Assembly (NCBI RefSeq): GCF_051251085.1
Contig: NZ_JBPCZH010000002.1
Coordinates: 62,001 to 126,000 of the forward strand
Length of the DNA stretch: 64,000 nt
From: Cernens ardua
Lineage (GTDB): Bacteria; Pseudomonadota; Gammaproteobacteria; Pseudomonadales; Halomonadaceae
Direction: 5' to 3'
The notes under the pieces are model-generated. The model was not told the origin of the DNA, made no database searches, and saw nothing but the letters and a program-made list of their open reading frames with translations. This document shows, piece after piece, positions 27,561-35,554 of this stretch (positions are counted from its first letter, which is position 1; each line of letters starts with the position of its first letter). Position numbers and translations under genes: made by a program.

Positions 27561-28898
27561 ATGGAGTTGGGGCCAGTGATAAAGCATGTCAGCATGTTGC
27601 AGATGCGTAAACGAATAGCTCGAGTACGCAAATCATTAATGTTGAGACACTCAAGTCGATACAAGAGTTCAGGGGCATATCATATCGGTATTGCGGCTGA
27701 ATCCGGGTGTCTTCGTGGTGTGCTGGTTGATTTTTCAGGGAAGGCTCCCGTGGTGAAAGCAACGGGGGAAGAGCCGTGCCCAGCCTATCCTGAAGGCTAC
27801 AGCGCCGCCTTGCATGCACTGTCCTTACGGTTGAGGGTACCCTGTTTCCAGCGTTCACATGTTCAACCAGTGCAAGTCAACGCGCATACTCTGTTACCGG
27901 ATAATGGGCTTCTGGAAGAAAACCTTTTCGTCCCCCGGGGGCTAACTCCACATGCGCTGACCACTCGACTTACGCACCATGTAGACGCGCTTTCCCAACG
28001 GTTGTCCACGCCGCTGACAACAGGGTTTTGCGCTGGGCTCTATAAAGTGGCGCTTGACCTTCCCATTGAAAAAGCCCCTCAGGGGCGCAAAAAAACAGGT
28101 AAAAATCGGTCAGCCGCGACGTCTGCCTGCACTGCGTCTACGATTCCCTGCTATCTCGGCATGTGCCGACAGGCGCTACTGAATCGGTACATGGTAGCAT
28201 TTTCCGCTGCGGGTTTTAACCTGATCGCGGTCGAATCCACGACTGTAGCGCTTGCTCGATTGGCAAGTTTCCTGCCCGGTTTCGCACTTGTCTATCATAC
28301 CGATCATGCACTGATTTTATTCGTGGGGCACCCATTGGCCGGGTGGTATCAGTCTCGTCTTCTGCCCCCCGACACCATGACATTCATTGCTGATGTTTCA
28401 TCGAAGCCGTTACTAAAACCGCGAGGATATCGGCGTGCGTTGCTGGCTTATCGCTACTTTGATCATTGCGCATTTGTATTGTCGGTTCCCCGTCAACAAG
28501 GTGAAACGCTGAGCTCTTTCGGTCCTTCTCAGGAGATAACGGCGCTTGAACAACTCCTTGCACGCGCGCGTGAGCTGATGTCTGGTGGATGTGAGGAGGA
28601 TGTGGTTCCGGGGATGTTGCGTCTTGCCCCCCATTCGCATCCATTACGCCTGAGTCAACTGTGGTTGGCTGGTAAACCTTTTGCCCATTCAGAAGAAATA
28701 TTGAGTAAAGCTCTCGCTTTACCGGTAAAGCGATTCTCGCCTTCTCTATTGTTCTCCCCATCATCGTTGAACGAAACGTTTTTATCCTCTGTTTTGGATA
28801 AAACGAATTCGATGGAAGAGACGAATACACCGGATCTTTGTGAAGAACGGTATACGCTGCCCCTGGCGCTCGCATGGCGGGGGGCATATACATGCTGA
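27561..28898 (+). CDS. pilM: PilM-like type IV pilus assembly protein (divergent)
   Basis: A 445-residue protein. Sequence similarity is weak; I identify it mainly by position (first gene of the operon divergent to mrcA) and by an N-terminal actin-fold-like strand AYHIGIAAESGCLRGVLVDF and a C-terminal LPLALAWRG reminiscent of the GLALR end of PilM. Canonical PilM is about 354 residues, so this is longer, with poorly conserved basic and Ser-rich inserts (around residues 175-195 and 390-430). PilM is a cytoplasmic ATP-binding protein that binds the PilN N-terminus. It overlaps pilN by 7 bases. Confidence rests on synteny more than on motifs. Confidence 0.7.
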   Translation: MELGPVIKHVSMLQMRKRIARVRKSLMLRHSSRYKSSGAYHIGIAAESGCLRGVLVDFSGKAPVVKATGEEPCPAYPEGYSAALHALSLRLRVPCFQRSHVQPVQVNAHTLLPDNGLLEENLFVPRGLTPHALTTRLTHHVDALSQRLSTPLTTGFCAGLYKVALDLPIEKAPQGRKKTGKNRSAATSACTASTIPCYLGMCRQALLNRYMVAFSAAGFNLIAVESTTVALARLASFLPGFALVYHTDHALILFVGHPLAGWYQSRLLPPDTMTFIADVSSKPLLKPRGYRRALLAYRYFDHCAFVLSVPRQQGETLSSFGPSQEITALEQLLARARELMSGGCEEDVVPGMLRLAPHSHPLRLSQLWLAGKPFAHSEEILSKALALPVKRFSPSLLFSPSSLNETFLSSVLDKTNSMEETNTPDLCEERYTLPLALAWRGAYTC

Positions 28899-29902
28899 TT
28901 CAGTGTAATTTCCTGGATGATCTCTCAAGTGACAACCAGATTTCATCATGTGTTGTTCAAGAGATAGGCAGTTCCCGAAAAGAGCCCTTCGACGAAGATG
29001 TGGGGGCATCAGAATCGATTCTATCAAGGTCAAAGCGTTACGTATGGCGCTGTATTCACGGTGGGACGGGATGGCGTAACAGATCCTCTGCCTCGCTCTT
29101 CAAGCGTAGCATTTTTGCCATTTTTAGCGGTATCACGCTGTGCTCAATCGTGGGAGGAATGTGCCTGTTTGGATTGTTCTATTTCGGTCGGGCAGATTCA
29201 GCAGAACGTTATTCTGCCCCTAATGCTACACCGCGTCTTCAAGACGTGCAGGCAATGCACCATGAGCGTCACGGTGTGATGGTCATGACACGGTTTTTAC
29301 AGCAACAGGTCAACCGTCGCCAATCCGTCGCCAATTGGTGGCAATTGTTGGCTGAAAGTACCGTATTGCTTCATGGCATTGAATGGCAGAGGAATGCTAT
29401 TGAGTTTACCGTTTCTGGCCGTTTTTCGGCAATCAATGAATTGATGACCAAGGCCAGGTCGCTGAATGGCAGTATGAACGTTGTATTACGGGAATTTCGC
29501 CCCGACACCGCACACCGTCACAGCGGTTCAATCACAGGTGTCGCCCAGCTCAAAATGACGCTGTGTGATGTATCTCAGCGGGCAGTTTTGACTTCTTCGG
29601 CTGTAGAGGGGGCGAGGAGGTCGCCGTCAAACGGTATGCTCCCCATACACACAGCCTTCTTATCCAACAGGGATGTGTCCAACGACGATTGTGCTCCCAT
29701 GGCAGCTTTACTGATGAATGAAGCTCTGCATGTAAATGAAGATCTACCGATGAGTGATGCTCTGTCGACCAATAGTATTTCGATGACCGAAAGAGCGAGG
29801 CATGAAGCCCCCCACCACGAGAAGGGGATAGATGCTTCTCCGGTTGATGACGCTTTGATAAATCAAAAGGAGCTGATGACAGAGGGGCCGTTGGATGAGT
29901 GA
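28892..29902 (+). CDS. pilN: PilN-like pilus assembly protein with repeat tail
   Basis: A 336-residue bitopic protein: a cytoplasmic N-terminus (about 75 residues, longer than usual), one transmembrane helix (FSGITLCSIVGGMCLFGLF, about 78-98), then a periplasmic region with a PilN-like core (LLAESTVLLHGIEWQRN, FTVSGRFSAINELMTKARSL). The last third is unlike PilN. It is Ser/Asp/Glu-rich and carries three six-residue units, LMNEAL, HVNEDL and PMSDAL (18-bp tandem units at 29711-29764). ATG 28892 follows a GGGGGG stretch and overlaps the pilM stop (ATGCTGA), so it is coupled. PilN links PilM to PilO in the alignment complex. Confidence 0.72.
   Translation: MLIQCNFLDDLSSDNQISSCVVQEIGSSRKEPFDEDVGASESILSRSKRYVWRCIHGGTGWRNRSSASLFKRSIFAIFSGITLCSIVGGMCLFGLFYFGRADSAERYSAPNATPRLQDVQAMHHERHGVMVMTRFLQQQVNRRQSVANWWQLLAESTVLLHGIEWQRNAIEFTVSGRFSAINELMTKARSLNGSMNVVLREFRPDTAHRHSGSITGVAQLKMTLCDVSQRAVLTSSAVEGARRSPSNGMLPIHTAFLSNRDVSNDDCAPMAALLMNEALHVNEDLPMSDALSTNSISMTERARHEAPHHEKGIDASPVDDALINQKELMTEGPLDE
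29711..29764 (+). repeat. In-frame 18-bp tandem repeat in pilN
   Basis: Three units encode LMNEAL, HVNEDL and PMSDAL. The DNA copies are diverged but keep the reading frame. Confidence 0.6.
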
Positions 29903-31172
29903 TTTTAACCTCTTCGGCATTTACGGAATTCTTGAAAGACATGGTCAGCCGTTAAAGCGTGCGCAGGTTTTTTTTAACCGGTGGATCGCCATTTTTCGCG
30001 AAAGTACTTTGGCCGGATGTCATTGGGAGCTAAAGGACGCACGTTTTTGGCCCAAATGGTTATCGACAACTGTGCCGTTATGTCTGTTCGCTTTAACGAT
30101 GTGCGTGGTGGGGTACGGGTGGCAGTCGGTGATTATGACGAAGTGGCATGCGACAAGTACCTATCATCGACAGCTTGCCCTTGCTGCCTATTCGCAAAGA
30201 TTACGATCCACCAGACACGATGAGTGGACATCTCAGCGCAAGGCCATTCATCGCCAGTGGCTGACATTGCTGGATAAACTCTCTGCCCCCGTAAGCCCTA
30301 TGGAAATATTGACCAGAAGAGCGGAGGAGAGCGGGCTGGTGTTGCGCCATTTGATGCCTTTGGAGAAGGAGGGGCGGCAGTCCTATAGCCTTCTTCTGGA
30401 AGGTCAATTTAACGGAATAATGAAATTTCTACTTGATCCTGTTGGAAAAAGTATTTGGACAATGGATGCGATGACGATCGAATTTGCCCCTGCAGATAGT
30501 CCCATTGGCAGTGTGGATTATGCGCTACCCAGTAGCATTAATAGTAAGGCCGTTGCGAGTGTTCAAAAAACGAGCATCCGTGGCAAAGGCGCTGACGTGA
30601 CAACGAATTTACTCGCCAAGGGTAACCAATTGCTCAGTTTGGCCGTTGTCGTTTCGTGGATTGAACCCCGCCTTTTGGCGTCTGCCTTATCGAGTAAACA
30701 AGCAGACATCCACACCGAAGAGCAATCGACGCATATAGATCTACTGAACAAGGGGACCGCATTGTTGGATCAGCTCACCCATGGAGGCTTTGACAAACCG
30801 CGCCTTAATCCTTTTGAAAAGCGACTCGGTCTATCAGCAGTTGAATCCTCCGATATTTCATCAGTGACATCGGATGTGCACGCTTATTCAACTAATGAAG
30901 CCACGGCACCTCATCATGCTCACATGAAGAGACAAAAGGACAATCCTGAAGTGCTCTTTCTGGGTACTTTTAGTGATCAATGGGGTAGAAAGGCACTCGT
31001 AAAGGTTGGCGAAAACGCCCCTTGTATCGTTGATAAGGGCGCGCTCATTCCCACGCTCAAATTGAAAGTGATTGCGGTGGATAAGCGCGTGCTGATCTTG
31101 GAACATGCGGACGGTACCCGTGTCACTAGAGTCCTCAAGTATGGTTTGGGGGAATCAGTAAATCATGAGTAG
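29895..31172 (+). CDS. PilO-PilP fusion protein
   Basis: A 425-residue protein that appears to join two subunits normally made separately. The N-terminal part has a cytoplasmic stretch, one transmembrane helix (LSTTVPLCLFALTMCVVGYG, about 55-75), and a PilO-like coiled coil plus periplasmic domain with PMEILTRRAEESGLVLRH and LEGQFNGIMKFL (about 130-190). The C-terminal 80 residues (VLFLGTFSDQWGRKALVKV, then VIAVDKRVLILEHADG) resemble the beta-sandwich of PilP that binds PilQ. A low-complexity linker (about 195-330) joins them. PilP is normally a lipoprotein; here it would be tethered by the PilO helix. It overlaps pilN by 8 bases and pilQ by 8 bases, in one operon. Confidence 0.72.
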   Translation: MSDFNLFGIYGILERHGQPLKRAQVFFNRWIAIFRESTLAGCHWELKDARFWPKWLSTTVPLCLFALTMCVVGYGWQSVIMTKWHATSTYHRQLALAAYSQRLRSTRHDEWTSQRKAIHRQWLTLLDKLSAPVSPMEILTRRAEESGLVLRHLMPLEKEGRQSYSLLLEGQFNGIMKFLLDPVGKSIWTMDAMTIEFAPADSPIGSVDYALPSSINSKAVASVQKTSIRGKGADVTTNLLAKGNQLLSLAVVVSWIEPRLLASALSSKQADIHTEEQSTHIDLLNKGTALLDQLTHGGFDKPRLNPFEKRLGLSAVESSDISSVTSDVHAYSTNEATAPHHAHMKRQKDNPEVLFLGTFSDQWGRKALVKVGENAPCIVDKGALIPTLKLKVIAVDKRVLILEHADGTRVTRVLKYGLGESVNHE

Positions 31173-32982
31173 ATTATTTCCGTATGCATTGTCAGCCTGG
31201 CGCCCCCTTCACTCCGCATACTGGCTTTGGGCAAGTGCACTTGGCATGTTGTTTTTTCTGTTCACGGAAAGTGCCCATGCCATTGAGTTACGCGATATCT
31301 CTGTGCGCAAGGGGGAAAAGCACCTCGAAGTGCTATTGGATTTCGATACCACTGGGGCAGAGGTTCAGGCTATCACACTGGGTAAGCCTGCTCGCATTAT
31401 GTTGACTCTACCGGGTGTGCGTACCTCGCTGTCAGAAAAACACGCGGGGCATTCTTATATTCAGCAAGTGACAGTGCAATCATTTCTAAAGCGCACCCGT
31501 GTCATGCTGGCGCTGAATCGACCTGTGGATTTTTCGTTGAAAAGAGAAGGCAATCGTATCCGTCTGCTATTGATCCCACAGACAAGGGAGCCGCAGACTG
31601 CACATTCACTAGCGCAACAAAATATCCAGCACCCGGGCATAGTTCAACACGTCCTGGTTCACTCAGATCTGGAACGACAAAATCTAGAACGACAAAACAT
31701 GGAACGTCAGGCGTTTACCGCTAGACGCATCACTGCCGAGAGCGCTCTGGATCTTCCGGAGAAAGCCAAAAAAGCAGGCCCTGTCAGCATGGATGTCAGC
31801 GGTCTTTCAATAAAATCGGCACTCATGATGATGGCCGAGTCTGCCGGTATTGATATAGTGGTTTCGGATCAGGTGGAGGGGCATTTGACGTTAGCGCTCA
31901 ATCAGCTGCCATGGTCCACTGCATTGGCATTGATTCTGGATGCCCATGGGTTGGTGAGCCAGCGCAAGGGCGATGTTCTTTGGATAGTGCCACAGCGTCA
32001 GGGGGATTCCACTGATACGCAACAAGTCGGGGATACAGCGCCGCTCACCATGGATATAATTCCTCTGAAGCATGCACGTGCAGAAACTCTGGCACAACTA
32101 CTGAACGAATCGAAGGGGGCGGGGGTGCTTTCGTCGCGCGGACATGTCGCTGTTGATGCGCGTACCAATCAACTCCTTATCTCGGATACCCCTTCGCGCT
32201 TGAATCGTTTGCGCAAAACGCTGGTACATCTGGATGTTCCCTTGCGACAAGTGCAGATTGAGGCACGTATTGTTGTCGCGCGGGAAAATGTGTCGAGGCG
32301 ACTGGGAGTCCGGTGGGGGCAAATGGGGCTATCTCCGGCGATTGAACGCCGTGGTTTCTCGGATACGACTGTCTCCCTGGGTTCTGGGCAGGCAGACGGC
32401 CTCTCCATGGGGATGGGGCTTGATCTAGGCAATGCAGAAACCCCCAGTGGAGCGCTGGGACTCGGCTTTATCAATAAAAATATACAGATTGGGCTTGAAC
32501 TGAATGCGATGGAGCTGGAAGGATTAAGCCAGACACTGTCACAGCCACGCATCATGACGTTGGATCGTGAACCTGCCAATATTCGTCAGGGGCAGGAAAT
32601 TCCCTATCAGAACAGTAGCAAGAGAGGAGCGACCCACACTACATTTCGTGATGCGGTACTGGCGCTGGAGGTTGTCCCCCATATTCGTGCCAATGACAAG
32701 GTATTAATGAAAGTGGATATTCAGAATGACAGTGTTGCAGGGCGCTATTTCAATGGGCTTCCAGCGATCAATACCAATCGAATCAAAACACAAGTCGTCG
32801 TTGATAATGGCGAAACGGTGGTGCTTGGCGGTATCCTATCGCAAAAGCAAAGCAATGATTTGCGAAAAATTCCATGGTTGGGTGACCTTCCGGGACTGGG
32901 AAAATTATTCCGCTATGCTGAAAAAGCGCAGGAACAGGTAGAATTACTGGTTTTTCTTACGCCCAATATCATTAATGAGTAG
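31165..32982 (+). CDS. pilQ: Type IV pilus secretin PilQ
   Basis: A 605-residue secretin forming the outer-membrane pore of the pilus machine. In order: a signal peptide-like segment (YWLWASALGMLFFLFTESAHA, cut after AHA, cited in part), one AMIN domain (IELRDISVRKGEKHLEVLLD to about residue 130), a short linker with three LERQN-like repeats, an STN/N0 domain (SMDVSGLSIKSALMMMAE), an N1 domain (MDIIPLKHARAETLAQLLN), and the secretin domain ending VELLVFLTPNIINE. It is shorter than the about 700-residue PilQ of Pseudomonas, which has two AMIN domains. It overlaps the PilO-PilP gene by 8 bases and is followed by aroK after 9 bases. Confidence 0.92.
   Translation: MSRLFPYALSAWRPLHSAYWLWASALGMLFFLFTESAHAIELRDISVRKGEKHLEVLLDFDTTGAEVQAITLGKPARIMLTLPGVRTSLSEKHAGHSYIQQVTVQSFLKRTRVMLALNRPVDFSLKREGNRIRLLLIPQTREPQTAHSLAQQNIQHPGIVQHVLVHSDLERQNLERQNMERQAFTARRITAESALDLPEKAKKAGPVSMDVSGLSIKSALMMMAESAGIDIVVSDQVEGHLTLALNQLPWSTALALILDAHGLVSQRKGDVLWIVPQRQGDSTDTQQVGDTAPLTMDIIPLKHARAETLAQLLNESKGAGVLSSRGHVAVDARTNQLLISDTPSRLNRLRKTLVHLDVPLRQVQIEARIVVARENVSRRLGVRWGQMGLSPAIERRGFSDTTVSLGSGQADGLSMGMGLDLGNAETPSGALGLGFINKNIQIGLELNAMELEGLSQTLSQPRIMTLDREPANIRQGQEIPYQNSSKRGATHTTFRDAVLALEVVPHIRANDKVLMKVDIQNDSVAGRYFNGLPAINTNRIKTQVVVDNGETVVLGGILSQKQSNDLRKIPWLGDLPGLGKLFRYAEKAQEQVELLVFLTPNIINE
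31668..31712 (+). repeat. In-frame 15-bp tandem repeat in pilQ
   Basis: TCTGGAACGACAAAA, TCTAGAACGACAAAA and CATGGAACGTCAGGC encode DLERQN-LERQN-MERQA in the linker between the AMIN and N0 domains. The first two copies differ at one base, so the duplication looks recent. Confidence 0.85.
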
Positions 32983-32991
32983 CAGGTAATT

Positions 32992-33534
32992 ATGCGGGAA
33001 CCGGTCAACATTTTTTTAATCGGTCCAATGGGCTCTGGAAAAAGTACCATTGGCAGGCTCCTTGCTCATGAGCTGGGGAGCCCGTTTGTCGATAGTGATC
33101 ATGAGATCGAATATCGCTGTGGGTGCAATATCCCATGGATATTCGATGTCGAGGGCGAGGCAGGTTTTCGTGCGCGGGAAGCCAGGGTGATTGATCAGCT
33201 GACCCAGCATGAGGGGATTGTGCTGGCAACCGGTGGTGGTGCCATCAAATATGCCGCAAACCGCCAGTACCTTAGGGAACGTGGTGTTGTAGTGTTTTTG
33301 AATGCTTCCGTGTCGCAGCAGCTTAGACGTACGGCGAAGGATCGTAATCGTCCTTTACTTCAGTGCGATAATCCGGAACGAAAGCTGCGTGATTTGATGA
33401 ATGAGCGTGAGCCCCTCTATAGAAAAACCGCACATATCATTATCAATACAGAAAAGCGTAGTCCTCGTGGCGTGATTGCCGAAATAAAACGTAATCTAAA
33501 GAATTATCGTCAGAAACACGCTACGACTAAATAA
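32992..33534 (+). CDS. aroK: Shikimate kinase
   Basis: A 180-residue P-loop kinase that phosphorylates shikimate in the chorismate pathway. Walker A is GPMGSGKST (residues 11-19), the substrate-binding DxD-type motif is FVDSDHEIE, GGGA occurs in LATGGGAIK, and the LID arginines are in RTAKDRNRPLL and NEREPLY. It starts at ATG 32992, 9 bases after pilQ, and so extends the pil operon. That is the usual gammaproteobacterial order pilQ-aroK-aroB. Confidence 0.96.
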   Translation: MREPVNIFLIGPMGSGKSTIGRLLAHELGSPFVDSDHEIEYRCGCNIPWIFDVEGEAGFRAREARVIDQLTQHEGIVLATGGGAIKYAANRQYLRERGVVVFLNASVSQQLRRTAKDRNRPLLQCDNPERKLRDLMNEREPLYRKTAHIIINTEKRSPRGVIAEIKRNLKNYRQKHATTK

Positions 33535-33661
33535 ACACGTCACTACCCACACAATACGGGTAGCTCATGTTTTAAAGTGGAACGTAAACGCAGATGATAA
33601 GCAGACACGTCAGCACACTACTACGCTAGCAAACGATAAAGTGAAGGCCAGGAGCAGGGTA

Positions 33662-33696
33662 GAGCGGCTCCTCAAGTAAGTACCCATTAGCCGCTC
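33662..33696 (+). promoter_or_regulatory. Inverted repeat in the aroB leader
   Basis: GAGCGGCT (33662-33669) and AGCCGCTC (33689-33696) are perfect 8-bp arms around a 19-base loop, ending 33 bases before the aroB start. A weaker hairpin, CTACCC/GGGTAG, lies at 33543-33563 after aroK. Together they may separate aroB from aroK transcripts or tune aroB; there is no T run. Confidence 0.4.
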
Positions 33697-33729
33697 CTAC
33701 ATGCATTATGAGTAGCATTAAGGAAGGAT

Positions 33730-34833
33730 ATGCAGACGTTAACGGTAGCACTGGGGGAGCGTAGTTACCCCATCCATGTAGGTGAAGGCCTGATAGATCA
33801 ACCTGAACTGTATACGCCCCATTTTGCCGGGCGTCAGGTCATGATTGTGACAAATGACACCGTTGCGCCTTTATATCTTGAACAGCTCAAGTCTCAACTG
33901 ACCGAGTATGAGGTGGCTGAGGTCATATTGCCTGACGGTGAACAGTACAAATCAGTCGATTATGTCGAACGAGTCTGGGATGCACTTCTGGCTGCCGGTT
34001 TCAATCGTCGAGCCACTATTATTGCCCTGGGTGGCGGTGTTATTGGCGATATGGCCGGGTTTGCCGCTGCCTGTTACCAACGTGGTATTGCGTTTATTCA
34101 GATGCCCACCACGTTGCTTTCGCAGGTAGATTCCTCTGTAGGTGGTAAAACGGGTGTCAATCATCCGCGCGGCAAGAATATGATTGGTGCTTTCTGGCAG
34201 CCACGTGCCGTTATTATTGATACGTTGACGTTGAATACCTTGCCCGCTTCCGAATTTTCGGCCGGGCTAGCTGAAGTCATCAAATATGGCTTTATTCGAG
34301 ACGCTGAATTTCTTGATTGGCTTGAGTCCGACATGGCGGACCTGCGCCAACTGAAACCGGAAGCCTTGCGTCATGCCATTCTGCGCAGTTGCCAAATAAA
34401 AGCGGATGTAGTGGCTGAAGATGAAACCGAGCAGGGTGTGCGTGCATTGCTGAACCTGGGACATACCTTCGGCCATGCCATTGAAACGGATCAGGGGTAT
34501 GGTCAGTGGTTGCATGGCGAAGCCGTGTCGACCGGTATGGTGATGGCCGCTGACTACAGTCAGAAATTGGGCGATATCACCGAGGCGGACACTCAACGTG
34601 TCAGGCAGATCCTGCTGGCAGCCGGGTTACCGATTGAAGCACCTCAAGGGATGAGCGCCGAGCGTTTCATTGCGTTGATGAAGCATGATAAAAAAGTTAT
34701 CGATAAAGGCATTCGTTTGGTGCTACTGAATCGACTGGGTGACGCTCGGGTAGAGAGCGAGGTTGATGAAGCAGGGCTGTATCAGGCTATTGCTGATTTC
34801 CCCAGAAGCACATTACAGCGTGCAAGCGTCTAA
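33730..34833 (+). CDS. aroB: 3-dehydroquinate synthase
   Basis: A 367-residue NAD- and metal-dependent enzyme making 3-dehydroquinate from DAHP, the second step of the shikimate pathway. Diagnostic stretches are LPDGEQYKSVD, ALGGGVIGDMAGFAA, PTTLLSQVDSSVGGKTGVNH and NLGHTFGHAIE (metal-ligand histidines), then WLHGEAVSTGMVMA. ATG 33730 has AAGGAAGG upstream. It lies 195 bases after aroK, with hairpins in between. A terminator lies at 34992. Confidence 0.97.
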   Translation: MQTLTVALGERSYPIHVGEGLIDQPELYTPHFAGRQVMIVTNDTVAPLYLEQLKSQLTEYEVAEVILPDGEQYKSVDYVERVWDALLAAGFNRRATIIALGGGVIGDMAGFAAACYQRGIAFIQMPTTLLSQVDSSVGGKTGVNHPRGKNMIGAFWQPRAVIIDTLTLNTLPASEFSAGLAEVIKYGFIRDAEFLDWLESDMADLRQLKPEALRHAILRSCQIKADVVAEDETEQGVRALLNLGHTFGHAIETDQGYGQWLHGEAVSTGMVMAADYSQKLGDITEADTQRVRQILLAAGLPIEAPQGMSAERFIALMKHDKKVIDKGIRLVLLNRLGDARVESEVDEAGLYQAIADFPRSTLQRASV

Positions 34834-34889
34834 ACTTTACGCCTGTATCTAACCTCTACTTTACAGCCAGGATGATGAGCCGATAGCAG

Positions 34890-34917
34890 TGAAGCATTTG
34901 TAATGAAGCATTTGTAA
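34890..34917. repeat. Perfect 14-bp tandem duplication
   Basis: TGAAGCATTTGTAA occurs twice head to tail in the aroB 3' region. Confidence 0.8.
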
Positions 34918-34991
34918 TGGAGTAATAGTAGCCAACAGTGCGCTATTATTCGAAACGGGTTCAGTCGGTCTGACGCTAGTACAGAGTGTTC

Positions 34992-35023
34992 AAAAGTGTC
35001 CCTTTTGCGGGGGCACTTTTTTT
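34992..35023 (+). terminator. Intrinsic terminator after aroB
   Basis: AAAAGTGTCCC pairs with GGGGCACTTTT (one G-U pair) across the loop TTTTGCG and runs into seven T. It lies about 160 bases after the aroB stop. Confidence 0.85.
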
Positions 35024-35554
35024 ATGTGTGATTTTTACAAGAAAGCCTAAATTTCCGATTCGATATGCCGAAATACATGTGTACATGCTTGATAGTATAT
35101 GAGCGATAAACCTCTCTCGGAAAATTCAAAATTGAAGCTTGTTGTTCCGTTATTCAAAGTTGGTCTCAAAGTAAAATCAGGATGCTGACAATCGTTTGAC
35201 CGATGCGTGTAACCAATATTTGCATAGGGTATGCAAAATCGGCATGGAAATATTGGTAGGCGTTAATCGATCAAAAAGTGTACATGACGAGAATCGATTG
35301 CTGTTAACGTTTTGAATTTTAATCATTTTTCATTTTTTGGATTGTTATGATCAAACCAAATAGCCTGTTACAAATTATTCTGATTGCATCTCGGTTATTG
35401 CCTGATTAGTACAAAGCTCGGTATTCTTCTTGCCCCCTTTTTCGTTATGAATATAAAAAACTTGCGCAACTGGCTTTTAGAAGGGGGACGAAGAGAGGCA
35501 CGTAATAACAATACTCTCAACCGAACAAGTGATTAGCATCTTGAGAGGCAATTC
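35024..35554. other. Long AT-rich gltB control region
   Basis: About 530 bases without a gene upstream of gltB, clearly more AT-rich than the coding sequence. It contains a nested inverted repeat at 35213-35256. Long upstream regions with several activator sites are usual for gltBD. I could not place a promoter with confidence. Confidence 0.5.
35213..35256. promoter_or_regulatory. Nested inverted repeats upstream of gltB
   Basis: Inner palindrome: TTTGCATA-GGG-TATGCAAA at 35219-35237. Outer arms: CCAATATT at 35213-35220 and AATATTGG at 35249-35256, perfect inverted copies. It is about 300-340 bases upstream of the gltB start. It looks like a protein-binding site; the regulator is unknown. 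Confidence 0.5.
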
